Assembly: GCA_024509875.1 (NCBI GenBank)
Contig: JAMPIV010012252.1
Span: forward strand, 248,001 to 312,000
Length of the DNA: 64,000 bases
Source: Oreohelix idahoensis
Taxonomy: Eukaryota; Mollusca; Gastropoda; Stylommatophora; Oreohelicidae
Reading direction: 5' to 3'
Position numbers and translations under genes: made by a program. Below the pieces are notes generated by a model that saw nothing but the letters and a program-made list of their open reading frames with translations, was not told the origin of the DNA and did not search any database. Of the stretch, positions 1 to 12,079 are shown in pieces. The first letter of the stretch is position 1, and every line of letters begins with the position of its first letter.

Positions 1-4
1 TTCA

Positions 5-480
5 ATGTCTGCTTGTGAGAATTTAGGACGTCTCACATACCATAAGGGATTTTTATATGGAAAAGAGGTAAGAGTTTTGAGGGACAGCGGCTGTTCCACG
101 GTCGGAATACAGCACTCGCTTATCGAGCCCTCTGCATTCACGGGTAAAACTGTGAAATGCGTTACATTTGGTGGGAAAGTGGAGAAATTCCCAGTAGCAT
201 GTGTCTATATCGACACACCTTTTTACACAGGTACTGTTTATGCCTGTGGCTTAAGAGCTCCCGTGGCTGAAATAATCTTAGGTAACATACCTGGAGTTAG
301 AGATTACACTCCAGATGAGGTCGCATGATGGGTTGAATCTCACCCACTCGTGGCAAATGCTGTTGTCACCAGAGCACAACAGTTGGCTACATATATGGCC
401 ACCCCACCTACACCTGTATTAGAGACAATTATGTCTCCGAGTGTTGTTGCTGAATCACCAGCGGCTTTCGCAGTAAAACA
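5..480 (+). pseudogene. Element E protease (retropepsin) fragment
   Basis: Start is cut by the window edge. The segment shows the aspartic protease active-site motif DSG followed by C-S-T-V-G and then a conserved KCVTFGG stretch that is also present in elements B, C and D. In Gypsy elements this enzyme cuts the Gag-Pol polyprotein inside the particle. The open frame ends with TGA at 326-328, but the same frame continues with a linker (AVVTRAQ) shared with element B, so the TGA is probably a nonsense mutation. The frame then shifts in an A-rich stretch near 480, after which the integrase frame takes over. Broken relic. Confidence 0.82.
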
Positions 481-483
481 AAA

Positions 484-2108
484 AATGATCCAAGTTTACA
501 GCGTTTATTTGCGCTAGCAGAGAAAAAAGTTATTAAACATACGAGATCAGCACAACATTGGTTTCAACTTAAGAAATCCATACTAACAAGATACTATGAT
601 GATGGTATTTCTATTATTCATCAGGTGGTGGTTCCAAAAGAATATAGACCATTGGTGTTACAGACAGGGCATGACTCTCCCATGGCAGGTCACATGGGCA
701 TTAAAAGAACATTATTTAGAGTCACCTCACAATTTTATTGGCCTGGCGTCAATAAGGACACAAAATTGTATTGCAGGTCATGTACGACATGTCAGAGCAT
801 ATCACGTAAGGGCAGATTCCATACGGCACCCTTACAAATCACTGACGTACCAGAAAGACCATTTAAAAAGATAGCAATAGATATTATTGGTCCTTTATCA
901 ATTCCACCTAATAATGGGTTCCCATATATCTTTACCTGTATAGACCTTTGTACACGGTGGCCTGAGGCCATACCTCTGAAAACCATAACTACTGCGTCAG
1001 TATCTGATGCATTATTTTCAATTTTTTGTCGTATTGGTTTTCCGGAAGAAATCTTGTCGGACAGAGGTTCACAATTCACCTCAAACATTATGAAGGAGGT
1101 GGAGTCGATGCTATCCATTCACCATTCGTTTTCCAGTGCATACCATGCACAGACGAACGAGGTTTGTGAGCGCTACAATGGGGCGCTCAAACAGATTCTG
1201 CATAAGATCACTGAGGAATGTCCTCGTGACTGGGAGAGGCTCCTTTGTGCAGCCTTATTTGCATATCGAGAGGTCCCCCACGAAAGTACGGTCTTTAGTC
1301 CGTTCGAGCTCGTTTATGGCTCTAATCCGCGTAGTCCAATGATGATTTTAAGGAATTTGTTGGTCGGATCATCAGTAGATGAATCCACTCGTACTAGTTA
1401 TGAACTAGTTATTGAACTTCGACAAAGAATCATTGATGCGTGCACCTATGCATCTGATAGCTTCAAATCAGCTACACAAAAATCTAGATAATTCCATAAT
1501 CAAAATAGAACGTTACGATATTTTAATCCTGGGGAAAAAGTTTGTTTACTACTTCCTGATGATGACAATAAACTTTTGGTTTCATGGCAGGGTCCATTTG
1601 TGATCATTAAACGGGTCACGGATGTTGATTACGCTATAAACATACAAGGGAAAATTAAAACTGTCCATGTCAATATGCTGAAATTGGCAGTGGAAAGACC
1701 ACAAGAGTTAATTCCCATTATTAACTCTGTTTCTGAGTCTTCAGCTCATATTTTTTCTTTCGCATTAGTGAATGAGGAAGATACTACATCTTCGATTCCT
1801 CTACAGTTTTCTTTACCATCTTTACAATCTTCCGAATCTTGGAAGGATGTCACAATTTCTTCGACTTTGTCATCTACACAACAAAGCCAAGTTCAAGAAA
1901 TTCTTCTTTCTTTTAATGATGTACTTACTGACCTTCCAGGTCGAACATCTCTGATTTCTCATGACATCATTCTGACAGACAATCATCCTATTAAATTAAG
2001 ACCTTACCCTATTTCTCTACATCACGAAGATAGGGTTGAGAAGGAACTGAAGGATATGATAAGATTGGGAGTTATATCTCCATCAGAGTCACCTTATGCT
2101 TTTTCCTA
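484..2108 (+). pseudogene. Element E integrase and integrase-RT linker
   Basis: Integrase inserts the cDNA copy into chromosomes. The zinc-binding HHCC module is visible at about 670-800 (HD..MAGHMG, then CRSCTTCQ). The catalytic core has D in AIDIIGP, D in LSDRGSQ and E in VCERYNG, with exactly 35 residues between the last two (D,D-35-E). A C-terminal GPF module (SWQGPFVII) follows at about 1577-1612. A TAA at 1489-1491 interrupts an otherwise continuous frame. The usual N-G at the active-site glutamate is replaced by T-N-E. Unlike Ty3, this integrase lies upstream of the RT. A one-base shift near 2105 separates it from the RT frame. Confidence 0.88.
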
Positions 2109-2770
2109 TGGTAATTGTGAAAAAGAGGGATGGTTCGCTCCGTATTTGTACTGATTTCAGACGTCTTAACAGTATCACAATTAATGACGCTGAACCAATG
2201 CATTTGTTGGACGACTTACTTTCTCAAGTTTCACAAGCTACTTACTGTAGTAAATTAGATCTGTCGAAAGGATATTGGCAGATACCTCTTACAGAACAAG
2301 CCAAGCCTTTCACCGCCGTTACTACTCCATTTGGATTGTTCCAATGGAATTACATGTGCTTCGGCCTTGTAAACGCGCCTGCGACATTTGTGCGCATGAT
2401 GCGCCGCCTTCTGGGCGATAGAAAAGATGTCATCACATACATTGATGACATCTGTCTATTTCACGACTCATGGGAAGACCACATTACTGGTTTGTCTTCT
2501 CTACTTCTTACACTACGACAAAATGGTTTGACTGTAAGACCTTCTAAGGTCCAGATAGGTTGTCGGGAGATTACATTTCTGGGTCACCGCATAGGTAACC
2601 ACAGATTACATCCTGACGACAATACAGTCAAACGCATACTAGATATTGCTACCCCATCATCGAAGAAGCAAGAGAGAAGCTTGTTGGGGTTAATTAATTA
2701 TTACCATAAATTTATACCACACTTCTCACAGATTTCTGCTCCTTTGTCCGGATTGTTGGCCAAAGGTAGT
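2096..2770 (+). pseudogene. Element E reverse transcriptase, cut by element C
   Basis: RNA-dependent DNA polymerase palm and fingers: KKRDGSLRICTDFRRLN, KLDLSKGYWQIPL, the active-site box YIDD at 2438-2449, then FLGHRIG and the thumb/connection region. Most Gypsy RTs have YxDD, so the catalytic pair is intact. The frame reaches the 5-bp target duplication at 2766-2770 and resumes in frame at 12085 as the RNase H. The first part of this frame overlaps the end of the integrase frame because of a one-base shift. The TGA just inside 2771 belongs to the inserted LTR and is not the natural end of the protein. Confidence 0.9.
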
Positions 2771-3853
2771 TGATGCGTGATGCCATATGATGATGGATGG
2801 TATCCGCATGTCTGGTTTTGTGTGGTGTGCAGATGTGTTCAGTCAAAACAATGTTCATACAAAAATAACAGGGCAATCCACATAGGACGTCAGTAAACTC
2901 ACGACGTATAAAGTCAATGATTCTTGAAACAGCCGTTGACGTTTTTCTTCATTATTTATTGTGGACGCCACAGTGACAAAATGGTTACGCGAATATGTAG
3001 ACACATCAAACAGTCATTATCACAGCAACATTCAATACAGCAATAGACGGTAGACAGCATTACAATGATGAGTCAGATGCATGTTATATTTCATAGTGCT
3101 GTAAATGTAGTCAGGTGGAAAACTCCATCCCTTTCTATAACAGCCAGGAGATAACCAGATGTATGAGATCAGTTCACTCTCCTTAGTTTGACTTCAGCAA
3201 GACAGACACGTCTGCCGAAGTATAAATAATGTCCTCAAAAATATCCTCTAGATAATAAAGGTTTTTCAAACCTAGTTCATTTAACAAAGTAGCAAGTAAT
3301 GGTCCTTGGTACCTGCATCAACCGATGCAGTACAGTACAGCGACATGTGAGCTAGGAAAACATCTCGTGACGACGACTTTCGAAGACAGGCTATGAACCA
3401 GAAATCGTTCACGACCAAAAATCGATAGAGTTAATGAAAATGTTAATTTACCTTGCCTTCCGGAAATACACAGAAATATTATGCCTCCCGGCATGTGCAA
3501 ATACACTAGAGGTATTATCTCGAATAAACGAAATATCCATAAGAGGACTCTCACATTCCTGACAGAACAAAAAAAATAGCGGAGATCCCCTCTTCAACGA
3601 GGCATCTCTTTCGCCATTCCAAATCGCTCACTCCACTAGTGGTGGGCGGAAACCGATCGACCAAGAAGCAAGACAAGTCATGCGCAGTCCAGCGCAAAAT
3701 GACCACAGCTCAAATCTTAACTGCATTCGATACCAACGCGAGAAGACAAATGCTTACCGAGAAAAGTGACAATAAATTTCAAGCAGTTGTTGCCCTTGCG
3801 TTATAAAATAGATATTGAAATAAAACGATGTTGCGAGAATTTATCACGCAACA
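2771..3853 (-). repeat. Element C 3' LTR
   Basis: A 1083-bp copy nearly identical to 10998-12079. In coding orientation it starts TGTTGCGTG and ends GCATCA. One extra A in the run near 3570-3577 is the only difference I could find. Short open frames inside it are not genes. Confidence 0.95.
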
Positions 3854-3871
3854 TATCACCACCTCCTCCCG
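3854..3871 (-). other. Element C polypurine tract
   Basis: In coding orientation the bases just before the 3' LTR are purine-rich (GGGAGGAGGTGGTGATA), as needed to prime plus-strand DNA synthesis. Element B has a similar tract (GGGGGGTGGTAGTAATA) at the same place. Confidence 0.75.
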
Positions 3872-4619
3872 ATTAAAAAAAAATGTGGAACATATTTTTT
3901 TTTTCAATATCAAAGAGCATGCGATAAGCGGCTCAAAACGCACGAATTATGCGCTGATAATTAACTAAATTGCCAAACAATAGGCTAATTATAGAGTGTC
4001 TGGTGAGGATATACCTCAACAGAAAAATAAATATGTCTCAAAAAATATTCACATCGGGGAGGTGTCACCAACACACATCACGTTAGCATGTAAACACAAT
4101 ATACGTATGCAAGTTACTATAATCATCATTAAACAGCATACTCTAATATTGTCTTTAAAAATGGATGTACAAATCTGATAGGAAAATTTAAATAGTACAT
4201 TCTTTGACATGTAATGACATAAGTACATAGTAAAGTTAAACTACATGACGATCCAGGACATATGCTCTGGTATTCCGAGGGTAAGTACACAATCTAGAAC
4301 TCGTCATGCTTGATACTAGTAAGGTAAGTCCTCAGCTCAACAATGACATTCTGAGAAAGTACAAGCAATATAATGCTAATTAATAACTAATATGCTTCAT
4401 AAGGTACAATACATTATTAATAATTGTGGCTGTTTAGTAAACTAACGGCCCTTATATTAACTACTCAGTCCTCCTCTATCATCTTAAAAAACGAACAGAA
4501 GAAGATGACAACAAAGCACGATAGTGTGTACATATAAAGTAAGTACAGATGTGCTAATCTATTGTAGAAATATAGGTGTGTTATGACTCTGTAATATATG
4601 GAAATATAGGACAGAAGTA
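3872..4619 (-). other. Element C 3' untranslated region
   Basis: About 750 bp of AT-rich sequence between the RNase H stop and the polypurine tract. I see no coding signal. Elements B and D have a comparable non-coding 3' segment of about 450 bp. Confidence 0.7.
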
Positions 4620-5726
4620 TTAGTTGGAGTCATGTGGGCATCTAGACAAAATGTCAGCCATCACATTATCCGCACCACGGATAGCTCGTACCGTGAAGTG
4701 AAAAGGTTGAAGAGCTATAGCATATCGAGTGGATTTCGAACTCTTCAAATTCTTAGTCTGAATAGCTGTAAGAGCTTTCTGATCAGTCTCTAGAATGAAA
4801 TGTGCGCCCAAGAGGAATCTTTGTAGTTTTAGAATTGACCAAACCATCGCTAACAACTCACGGTCTAAAACCGAGTAGTTCCTCTCTGCCGCATTTAGTT
4901 TTCTAGAAATGTACATAACAGGATGCAGAGTATTTGCATATTCTTGCATCAGTGCTGCTCCAATCCCAGTGGATGAAGCATCACTTCGAAGAACAAAAGT
5001 CCTATCAAGAGTAGGTAATCTTAAGATGGGAGGAGAAGAAAATATATTCTTGATTTGGTCTAGTGAAGATTGGCATTCTTCAGACCAACGGACCAGATTA
5101 GGCGAACCTTTCTTCAACAATGTTGATAGAGGTGCCATGATCGAAGATAAATTTGGAATAAATCTCCCATAAAATTGAATTAAACCTAAGAGACTCCTAA
5201 CTTGTTTCTTCGTTTTAGGAACAGAGATGTTCAGTATTTTGGACGTATTGTGGTCTTCTGTCTTCAAGAGACCATGACCAACACGATGACCCAGGAAAGA
5301 GATTTCACCAAAACCAACAAAAGCTTTAGAAGGTTTTGCTGTCAAATTATTCTCACGTAGAGTGGACAGTAAGTCATATAACCCTAAATAGTGATCTTCC
5401 CAGGTATCACTGAAGAGACAGATGTCATCTAAGTATGCGATGACATCCGAACGATGTGACAGAATTCGACGCATCATGCGAACGAAAGTGGCAGGGGCGT
5501 TCATGAGACCAAAAGGCATAACATTCCATTGAAATAGACCCCTAGGTGTAGAAAAAGCAGTAAGAGGTTTGGCATGCTCTGCTAAAGGCACTTGCCAATA
5601 ACCTTTAGACAAGTCAAGTTTAGTGAAGAATCTAGAATTAGAAAGTCTAATCAGTAGATCTTCTAACAAAGGCATCGGTTCAGCGTCGAACTTTGTGACC
5701 TGATTCAATTTGCGATAATCACGCAA
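4620..5726 (-). pseudogene. Element C reverse transcriptase-RNase H
   Basis: Longest intact piece of C pol (about 365 residues). RT motifs: DYRKLNQVTKFDAEP, KLDLSKGYWQVPL, MPFGLMNAPATF, active site YLDD at 5424-5435, FLGHRVG. RNase H follows with its acidic residues in LRSDASSTGIG, DRELLAMVW and ETDQKAL, ending in RGADNVMADILSRCPHDSN. It has no start codon of its own. The natural frame comes from the integrase side, and one base is missing near 5718 (GTGATT where B has GTTGACT-type sequence). Without that lesion the polyprotein would be continuous. It converts the element RNA to DNA in the particle. Confidence 0.93.
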
Positions 5727-6985
5727 ATTCGTATGTTCTTATCCTTCTTCCGGACAATAACCATGGAAGAAGAATATGGTGAAGTCGATGGTTCAATTAT
5801 ATTTAATTGAATCATTTCATCCAATTCCTTTTCCACTTGCGACTGAAAGTGTATAGGAATAGGATAAGGGCTAACCCTAATTGGATTATTGTCGGTAAGA
5901 ATTATGTCATGTTCTATGACATCTGTGTGTCCAGGAATGTCAGTGAGAACATCCTGAAATGTTTGTAACATCGACGAGACTTGTCGATGTTCGTCACCAG
6001 AAAGATTAGGAGAAACAGAAACGTTTTTCCAAGATTCCGTGGAATGTAATGGAACCACTGGAAGGGGAAGGTTGACATCAGAGAAGGTAGCTTCCTCATC
6101 CTGAATGACAGACAGGGATGAATAATGACCGTGAGGTGCAGGAGCATCATCCGTTGCCTGGAAAATAGGCAGCAAATAGTCCGGACGTTCGTGAAATTCC
6201 GAAAGCATGTTTATGTGGAAAGTTTTATGCTTTCCATCAATATCGACCACATAGTCAACATCGGAAATCCGAGAGACTATTGCATACGGACCTTTCCATG
6301 CAATAAGAAGTCTATTTTCCCTACTGGGGAGTAGGACGAATGCTTTGTCACCTGGACAAAGTTGTCGTAGACATCTATTCTTGTTAGCAAACTGCCTTGC
6401 CTTCTCTTTAGCAATTTCTGATGAAGCAGTTGCTAGCTTACATGCCTCAATGATCTTTTGTCTAAGAGCAATGACATACTCATATGAGGATTGAGTTTCA
6501 TCGCTAATATCATCGGCAGTGATGAGATCGTGTAATAAAGACATACGGCCGCGTGGACGCGCGCCAAAGACAAGTTCGAAGGGAGAAAATCCTGTGTGTT
6601 CATTAGGGACTTCTCTATAGGCAAAGAGAGCCGCGGGTAAAACCCTGTCCCAATCTTGAGGATGATCTTCAGTTATCTTACCAAGCAAAGTCTTGAGCGT
6701 TCGATTCAGACGCTCAACTAACCCATTAGACATAGGATGGTAGATACTACTGAGAGATCGTTCAATATGTAAGGTAGACATTACCTGTGACATAGTGTCA
6801 GATATGAGTTGAGTGCCATGGTCTGACAATATTTCTCTGGGGGAACCCCAAGCGAGAAAATATCAACCAAAGAGCATCTGCGATATCTGTAGTAGATATG
6901 CTCTTAAGAGGAATAGCCTCTGGCCAACGTGTGCACATATCGACACATGTAAGGATAAACTGATGTCCTCTGGCCGACTTGACCT
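5705..6985 (-). pseudogene. Element C integrase core, C-terminal module and RT linker
   Basis: The upstream edge carries the segment after the first catalytic Asp. A TAG at about 6985 follows GPF, where B has Lys. The second catalytic Asp lies in SDHGTQ and Glu in GLVERLNR. The conserved AALFAYREVPNEHTGFSPFELVFG and the GPY module (LIAWKGPYAIVSRISDVDYVV) follow, then a linker and the RT start. A one-base gain in a C-run near 6843 breaks the frame just before the second Asp. Sequence after the break is intact for about 370 residues. Domain order (integrase before RT) matches the other elements here. Confidence 0.9.
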
Positions 6986-7660
6986 AAAAAGGGCCAATAA
7001 TATCTATGGCCATTTTCTGAAACGGCCGAATAGGAATGTCAGCAGCCTGGATAGGCGCAGCATGTCGTGGTCCTCTAGATTTGACCTCCTGACATACCTT
7101 GCATGATCGGCAGTAAATACGAATGTCCTTATTGACAAAAGGCCAAAAGAAAGCCGCAAGGACTCTCGACTTCGTACGGGCAAAACCCATATGTCCAGCA
7201 CATTGCGAGTCATGAGCATGTTGTAATATTTGGACTCTCATGCTCTTGGGAACAAGAATTTGCGAATGTGCCGACGTAGTCGAATCTTGTACCATACGTA
7301 CAAGTACGCCGTTTCTCATTGCAATCCAAGATTTTCTATTTGTATCCTGATTCGGATCACCTTTCTTCGCAAGAACGAAGAAATTTTTTAAAGAAGGATC
7401 TTCTTCTTGCAATTTTATGAAAGAGTCACGAGTGATTACTAAGTGACTATCTTGGCTATCAACTTCATTATCACTATTCAGTGAAGTTTCGGGTGTTTGT
7501 AGAGCTTGTGCTCTTGTAACTACTGCATTTGTAGCTTGCATGTTATTATCTTCCCAAGCAGCAATCTGCTGTGGGGTACACTCCCTAACTCCGTGAATAC
7601 GACCAATAATAAGGTCCGCAATAGGATTAGGTAAGAGACAAGCATGCCACATCTCCAGTA
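6985..7660 (-). pseudogene. Element C protease tail, linker and integrase zinc-binding domain
   Basis: Frame begins after a one-base gain near 7645-7650 (GTGGCAT) that separates it from the protease. It carries HACLLPNPIADLIIGRIHG, the AVVTRAQALQ linker, a stretch with DPSLKNFFVLAKKGD, and the integrase HHCC module (HAHDSQCAGHMG, then CRSCKVCQEV). It ends at the first catalytic Asp motif MAIDIIGPF, followed by a TAG. The first Met in this frame is internal and not a biological start. Confidence 0.88.
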
Positions 7661-8090
7661 AAGAAAGGAGTGGCAATGCGAATTACAGCAGTAGGATATT
7701 TTTCTAGAGTGCCGCCAAATGTGACACATTTAATAACCCTTCCTGTAGCACAAGATGGATCTACAAGCGATTGTCTAACACCAATAGTGGTGCATCCGGA
7801 ATCGAAAAGTAGTGAGACCGGAGTATCATTAACAAGACCCTTATGTAGAATTAAAGAACCCCTCCCGTCATGCGCAACAGCAGCAGGAAGAGCGGGAAGT
7901 GGGTGACCACAACTCAAAGTAGTTATGGTACCCGGTTCGAATAAAGTACTGCATTGGGGGCATTTGTTTGCTCTCTCAAAGTCAAAAGCAGAACCAGTGA
8001 CAGCGTCAAAGTTTTTACTATCAACAACATGATTACAGGCTCCCTCAGTTTCCTGTTGTACAGCATTAGCCTGCTGATATCTCTTTTTTT
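7627..8090 (-). pseudogene. Element C Cys/His cluster and protease
   Basis: Reading from about 8090 leftward: a basic stretch, then CPQC...LSCGHPLP, then HDGRGSLILHKGL and the protease active site LLFDSGCTTIGV, KCVTFGG and the TPFFTGDV region. The CPQC/CGH cluster is spaced unlike the CX2CX4HX4C nucleocapsid knuckle. It could bind zinc, but no function is established from sequence. The frame is joined to gag through a T-run at about 8080-8090 where a one-base change shifts it. The upstream part of this open frame is an antisense-frame shadow of gag. Confidence 0.85.
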
Positions 8091-9271
8091 TTGTGTTGAG
8101 ATCTACCCCGACTATTATTACCTCTGAAGTTATCAAAGTTATTATTATCTCTGCAGTTATTATTGTCTCTATTGTAATTGTTATCCTGGTTCGAATTCCA
8201 GTTTCCACGATTACTATCATGTTCACATTGATGCGAACATCTATTTGTTTGGTTCTGAGGTCTTCGGCAGGAATAACCTCTATTACCATATCCTCTTTTG
8301 AAATGCCTATAATTATTAGGGTGATAGTAACGAGTACTATCAGGTTGTCTCCAATTCTTCGAAGATGAATCACCATGAAATTGATTTCCATGATTTTGAC
8401 AGAAATTACCGCTACTCTTTCTATCAAAATTTTGTTGGAATCTACGAGCAAAGTTTTGGCCATACGGAGCTGCCGAAGCAACTGGTAAACCTTCTTTCAC
8501 CTTAGAGTTACCCATGGTTATGTGTGGGTGCGCAGTTACGTATTGGCAACAGAAATCTTCCATTTCTTTTATTGTTTTAGGTTTACGTTCATGAAGGAAA
8601 GCAAGGAAGGACTCATTGACAGACGACATGACTTTGTCTCTAAGTATTAAGTCCATAAGTCCTTCATAAGTTTTTTCCGTCTTAGATAGTTCAACCCATC
8701 GTGAGAAAGTAATGCGTATTCTTGCAATAAACTCGGAGAATTCAACTCCATTTTCAGGTAACATGTTTTTAAATTGTAGACGATAGCCGTCTTCGTTAAG
8801 CTGATATTTCTTTAACAAAGCGGCCCTGACAACCTCATAATTGTTCTTGTCAGGTTCATCCACCATATTTAATATACTTAGAGCTTTACCTGTCAGTATC
8901 CCTGATAACTGATAAACATATTTTGCTTTGTCTATGTTATGAGCTGTACATGCTTGTTCAAATCTGTCCAGATAGAACATTATGTCATCGCTGGAAGGAC
9001 TAAATGTTGGTAACTTAATCTTAAAAGTATCATTATTAGCCTTACCAGAAGATGATGAACCCTTGTTTGAATCATTACCATTACTCATGCTCGTCAATTT
9101 CAATTTTTCCAACTCTAAAGCTAAGACCTTTTCTTCATGTTCCATTTTTGCTTTCTCTTTCCTCTCATCAGACTCTCTCTGTAATCTTCTTTCCTCAGCC
9201 TGAGCCTCTTTTTGAAGTCTTTCATTTTCAGCTTCTTTTTCAAGTCTTTTATTTTTCAGCCTCTTTTTCAA
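8066..9271 (-). pseudogene. Element C Gag (capsid and nucleocapsid)
   Basis: Structural protein that packages element RNA. It opens with a charged coiled coil (repeats of KRLEKEAEN type). A capsid region follows with FKIKLPTFSPSSDDIMFYLDRFEQ and a segment resembling the SCAN/Gypsy capsid C-domain (FSRWVELS, LILRDKVMSSVNESFLAFLHERKPKTIKEMEDFC). Then comes a tract rich in Asn, Arg, Gly and Ser that should bind RNA. No CCHC knuckle is present. The N-terminus is in another frame (9249-9551) because of one extra base near 9256 in an A/T run. The frame ends at a shift near 8080. Confidence 0.88.
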
Positions 9272-9551
9272 GTCTTTTATTCTCAGCCTCTTTTTGAAGT
9301 CTTTCAGCTTCTAGCTGTAGCTGGAGTTTTCTTTCCTCAGCTTCTGATTCCCTTTTTTGTTTTTCCATTTCCATTTGGAATCTCTTTTCATCCACCTGCA
9401 TCTGCAGTTTCTTTTGTTCAGCTTCCATATGCAGTTTCTTTTGTTCAGCTTCCATTGCTTTATCATATCGAGCAGTTGCAAATTCTTCTAACTTATCACC
9501 AGTCTTGCCAAGCAATTTACCCTGCTCAATAAAGTGCTCAAATGTAGACAT
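9249..9551 (-). pseudogene. Element C Gag N-terminus
   Basis: Likely true start of C gag. The Met at 9551 begins a 17-residue stretch (MSTFEHFIEQGKLLGKT) matching the start of B and D Gag (MSTLDFFIQQGLTLGKS). Heptad-like charged repeats (EAEQKKLQM, EAEERKLQL) follow, predicting a long coiled coil. The frame is lost near 9250 by a one-base gain. Low-complexity expansion in this region is seen in all B/C/D relatives. Confidence 0.85.
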
Positions 9552-10997
9552 GATGAGTAATATATAAGTCCAAAACCTGAAATAATTAACTAATTTATTT
9601 CAAACCTAAGTGTAACAAGTCTTAATTAAGCACTTGTATATTCACATCACATTATATTATCCCAGTCTCTGTGGGAAACAAGTCTCCAATCAAAGAACTT
9701 GTATATGAAATATCAACAATCAATTCTTGATCATAAGTGCACTTCTCATTCAATAGTGCACGACACTATTCATCATTCATTTATCATCAGTGTAGTAGTA
9801 ACAGTGCATTAGCATAGCCCATTAACTAATTACTATAACTGTAAACAATGACTATGTAAACACATGCAGAATGTAAACATTGAAAATGTAAACAATACAA
9901 ACAATGTAAACAATAACAATGTAAACAATAACAAAGATCAGCAACAATACAAAAACGTTCGCAGAAATCAACTAAAAAATAAAGCAGAAATTAATGAAAT
10001 ATCACAAAAAATGTGACGATATCTGCGATAGAATTAAACAAAATACATGACACCACAGTGTATAAACAAAAATGTTGTATGAAACTAAATTATAGACAAG
10101 AGTAGGCTAACAAATACAAACAAATCAAAACAAAACTAAAGAATGCGAAATAATAACGAAAACAATATTAAAACATGTCATCACAGCTAACATAAATAGC
10201 AACAGAAGTCGCTTAGCAAATTCCAGTATTGGAAATTTGCAAACCTTACAGAAAACGCTCACAATAGACGACCTCTATGACGTGGCATAATCTAACGGAG
10301 ACACCACCCAACCGAGAACCCGCTGAAATATAAACATATAAATATACGAATAACATATAAACATATAACATATAGAATGAGATGATACACAGAAGACTCA
10401 GCAGAAGTATAAGGGCACAGTTTACATACAAACAGGCCACTTAACTTATAGGCTTCCAATCGTAGAACAGCAGAAAAAACGGATGTCAATCAACGTCCTA
10501 AAGAGCGAAGCTCCAACGATGATGGCACATCTGAACTGCTTCCACTGCTAACACGATGGTACAAGAGCTTCTGAAATACTGTGTGTTGAGTTGTTTCGGC
10601 ACTTGACCTTCTAATCCAAAAGTAAGTTGATGGAAATCGGTACTTGGCCTTCTTCAGAAAACAACCCGTTTCAACCGGCACTTGACCTTCACAAAAACGA
10701 CAGCACTGGAACCTTGACAGCAGCAACTTGCTTGACTTGCGTAAAAGATAACAGCAGTCCGAGTTATCCGGCAACATGTAACAACGCCGGGTACTGTCAA
10801 ATTCTTGTTTTCGTCAAAAAGTTGAAATTTTGACTTTTACCGGGCAACGCCGAGTACTTTGAAAATTTTGAAGATGTTGACTGTATTGAAGAATGTTAAT
10901 TTCTTGAAGGATGCTGATGAATTCTTGTTGAAAATGAAGTGGGTAAGGGACCCCGTGTTTGCTGGTACCAGAATCAAACCAGCTTATGGCCACCAAA
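9552..10997 (-). other. Element C 5' leader with primer-binding candidate
   Basis: About 1.45 kb between the 5' LTR and gag with no coding signal. It is AT-rich and contains repeated GTAAACAATG-type stretches (9840-9960). Directly after the LTR (10979-10997, coding strand) the bases read TTTGGTGGCCATAAGCTGG. B and D have TTTTTGGTGG and TTTCTGGTGG at the same place, so the primer-binding site probably starts at TGGTGG. I cannot name the tRNA. Confidence 0.7.
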
Positions 10998-12079
10998 TGA
11001 TGCGTGATGCCATATGATGATGGATGGTATCCGCATGTCTGGTTTTGTGTGGTGTGCAGATGTGTTCAGTCAAAACAATGTTCATACAAAAATAACAGGG
11101 CAATCCACATAGGACGTCAGTAAACTCACGACGTATAAAGTCAATGATTCTTGAAACAGCCGTTGACGTTTTTCTTCATTATTTATTGTGGACGCCACAG
11201 TGACAAAATGGTTACGCGAATATGTAGACACATCAAACAGTCATTATCACAGCAACATTCAATACAGCAATAGACGGTAGACAGCATTACAATGATGAGT
11301 CAGATGCATGTTATATTTCATAGTGCTGTAAATGTAGTCAGGTGGAAAACTCCATCCCTTTCTATAACAGCCAGGAGATAACCAGATGTATGAGATCAGT
11401 TCACTCTCCTTAGTTTGACTTCAGCAAGACAGACACGTCTGCCGAAGTATAAATAATGTCCTCAAAAATATCCTCTAGATAATAAAGGTTTTTCAAACCT
11501 AGTTCATTTAACAAAGTAGCAAGTAATGGTCCTTGGTACCTGCATCAACCGATGCAGTACAGTACAGCGACATGTGAGCTAGGAAAACATCTCGTGACGA
11601 CGACTTTCGAAGACAGGCTATGAACCAGAAATCGTTCACGACCAAAAATCGATAGAGTTAATGAAAATGTTAATTTACCTTGCCTTCCGGAAATACACAG
11701 AAATATTATGCCTCCCGGCATGTGCAAATACACTAGAGGTATTATCTCGAATAAACGAAATATCCATAAGAGGACTCTCACATTCCTGACAGAACAAAAA
11801 AATAGCGGAGATCCCCTCTTCAACGAGGCATCTCTTTCGCCATTCCAAATCGCTCACTCCACTAGTGGTGGGCGGAAACCGATCGACCAAGAAGCAAGAC
11901 AAGTCATGCGCAGTCCAGCGCAAAATGACCACAGCTCAAATCTTAACTGCATTCGATACCAACGCGAGAAGACAAATGCTTACCGAGAAAAGTGACAATA
12001 AATTTCAAGCAGTTGTTGCCCTTGCGTTATAAAATAGATATTGAAATAAAACGATGTTGCGAGAATTTATCACGCAACA
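10998..12079 (-). repeat. Element C 5' LTR
   Basis: A 1082-bp copy, practically identical to 2771-3853, flanked on the right by the target duplication GTAGT (12080-12084). Being the upstream LTR of a minus-strand element, it should hold the promoter. I did not identify a certain TATA box. Confidence 0.95.

Larger units (their letters stand above)
1..2770 (+). mobile_element. Element E (Gmr1-like Ty3/Gypsy), upstream part, interrupted by element C
   Basis: Plus-strand LTR retrotransposon whose 5' LTR and gag lie before the window. Domains in order are protease, integrase and reverse transcriptase, and the RNase H resumes at 12085 after element C. The last five bases (GTAGT, 2766-2770) are repeated at 12080-12084, and the reading frame continues across the two halves once the inserted element and one GTAGT copy are discounted. 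E is therefore older than C. It is a relic: I see an in-frame stop after the protease, a frameshift near 480, a stop at 1489-1491, a frameshift near 2105 and a stop in RNase H. Confidence 0.93.
2771..12079 (-). mobile_element. Element C: full-length Gmr1-like Gypsy element nested in E
   Basis: Complete LTR element in minus orientation. Its LTRs (2771-3853 and 10998-12079) differ, as far as I can align by eye, by one base in an A-run. They begin TG and end CA in coding orientation and are flanked by GTAGT on both sides. Order from right to left: leader, gag, protease, integrase, RT, RNase H, polypurine tract, 3' LTR. It belongs to the same broad family as B and D (similar Gag N-terminus, Cys/His cluster, YLDD). 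Coding is interrupted at least six times, mainly by single-base changes in short homopolymers, which contrasts with the near-identical LTRs. Confidence 0.95.
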
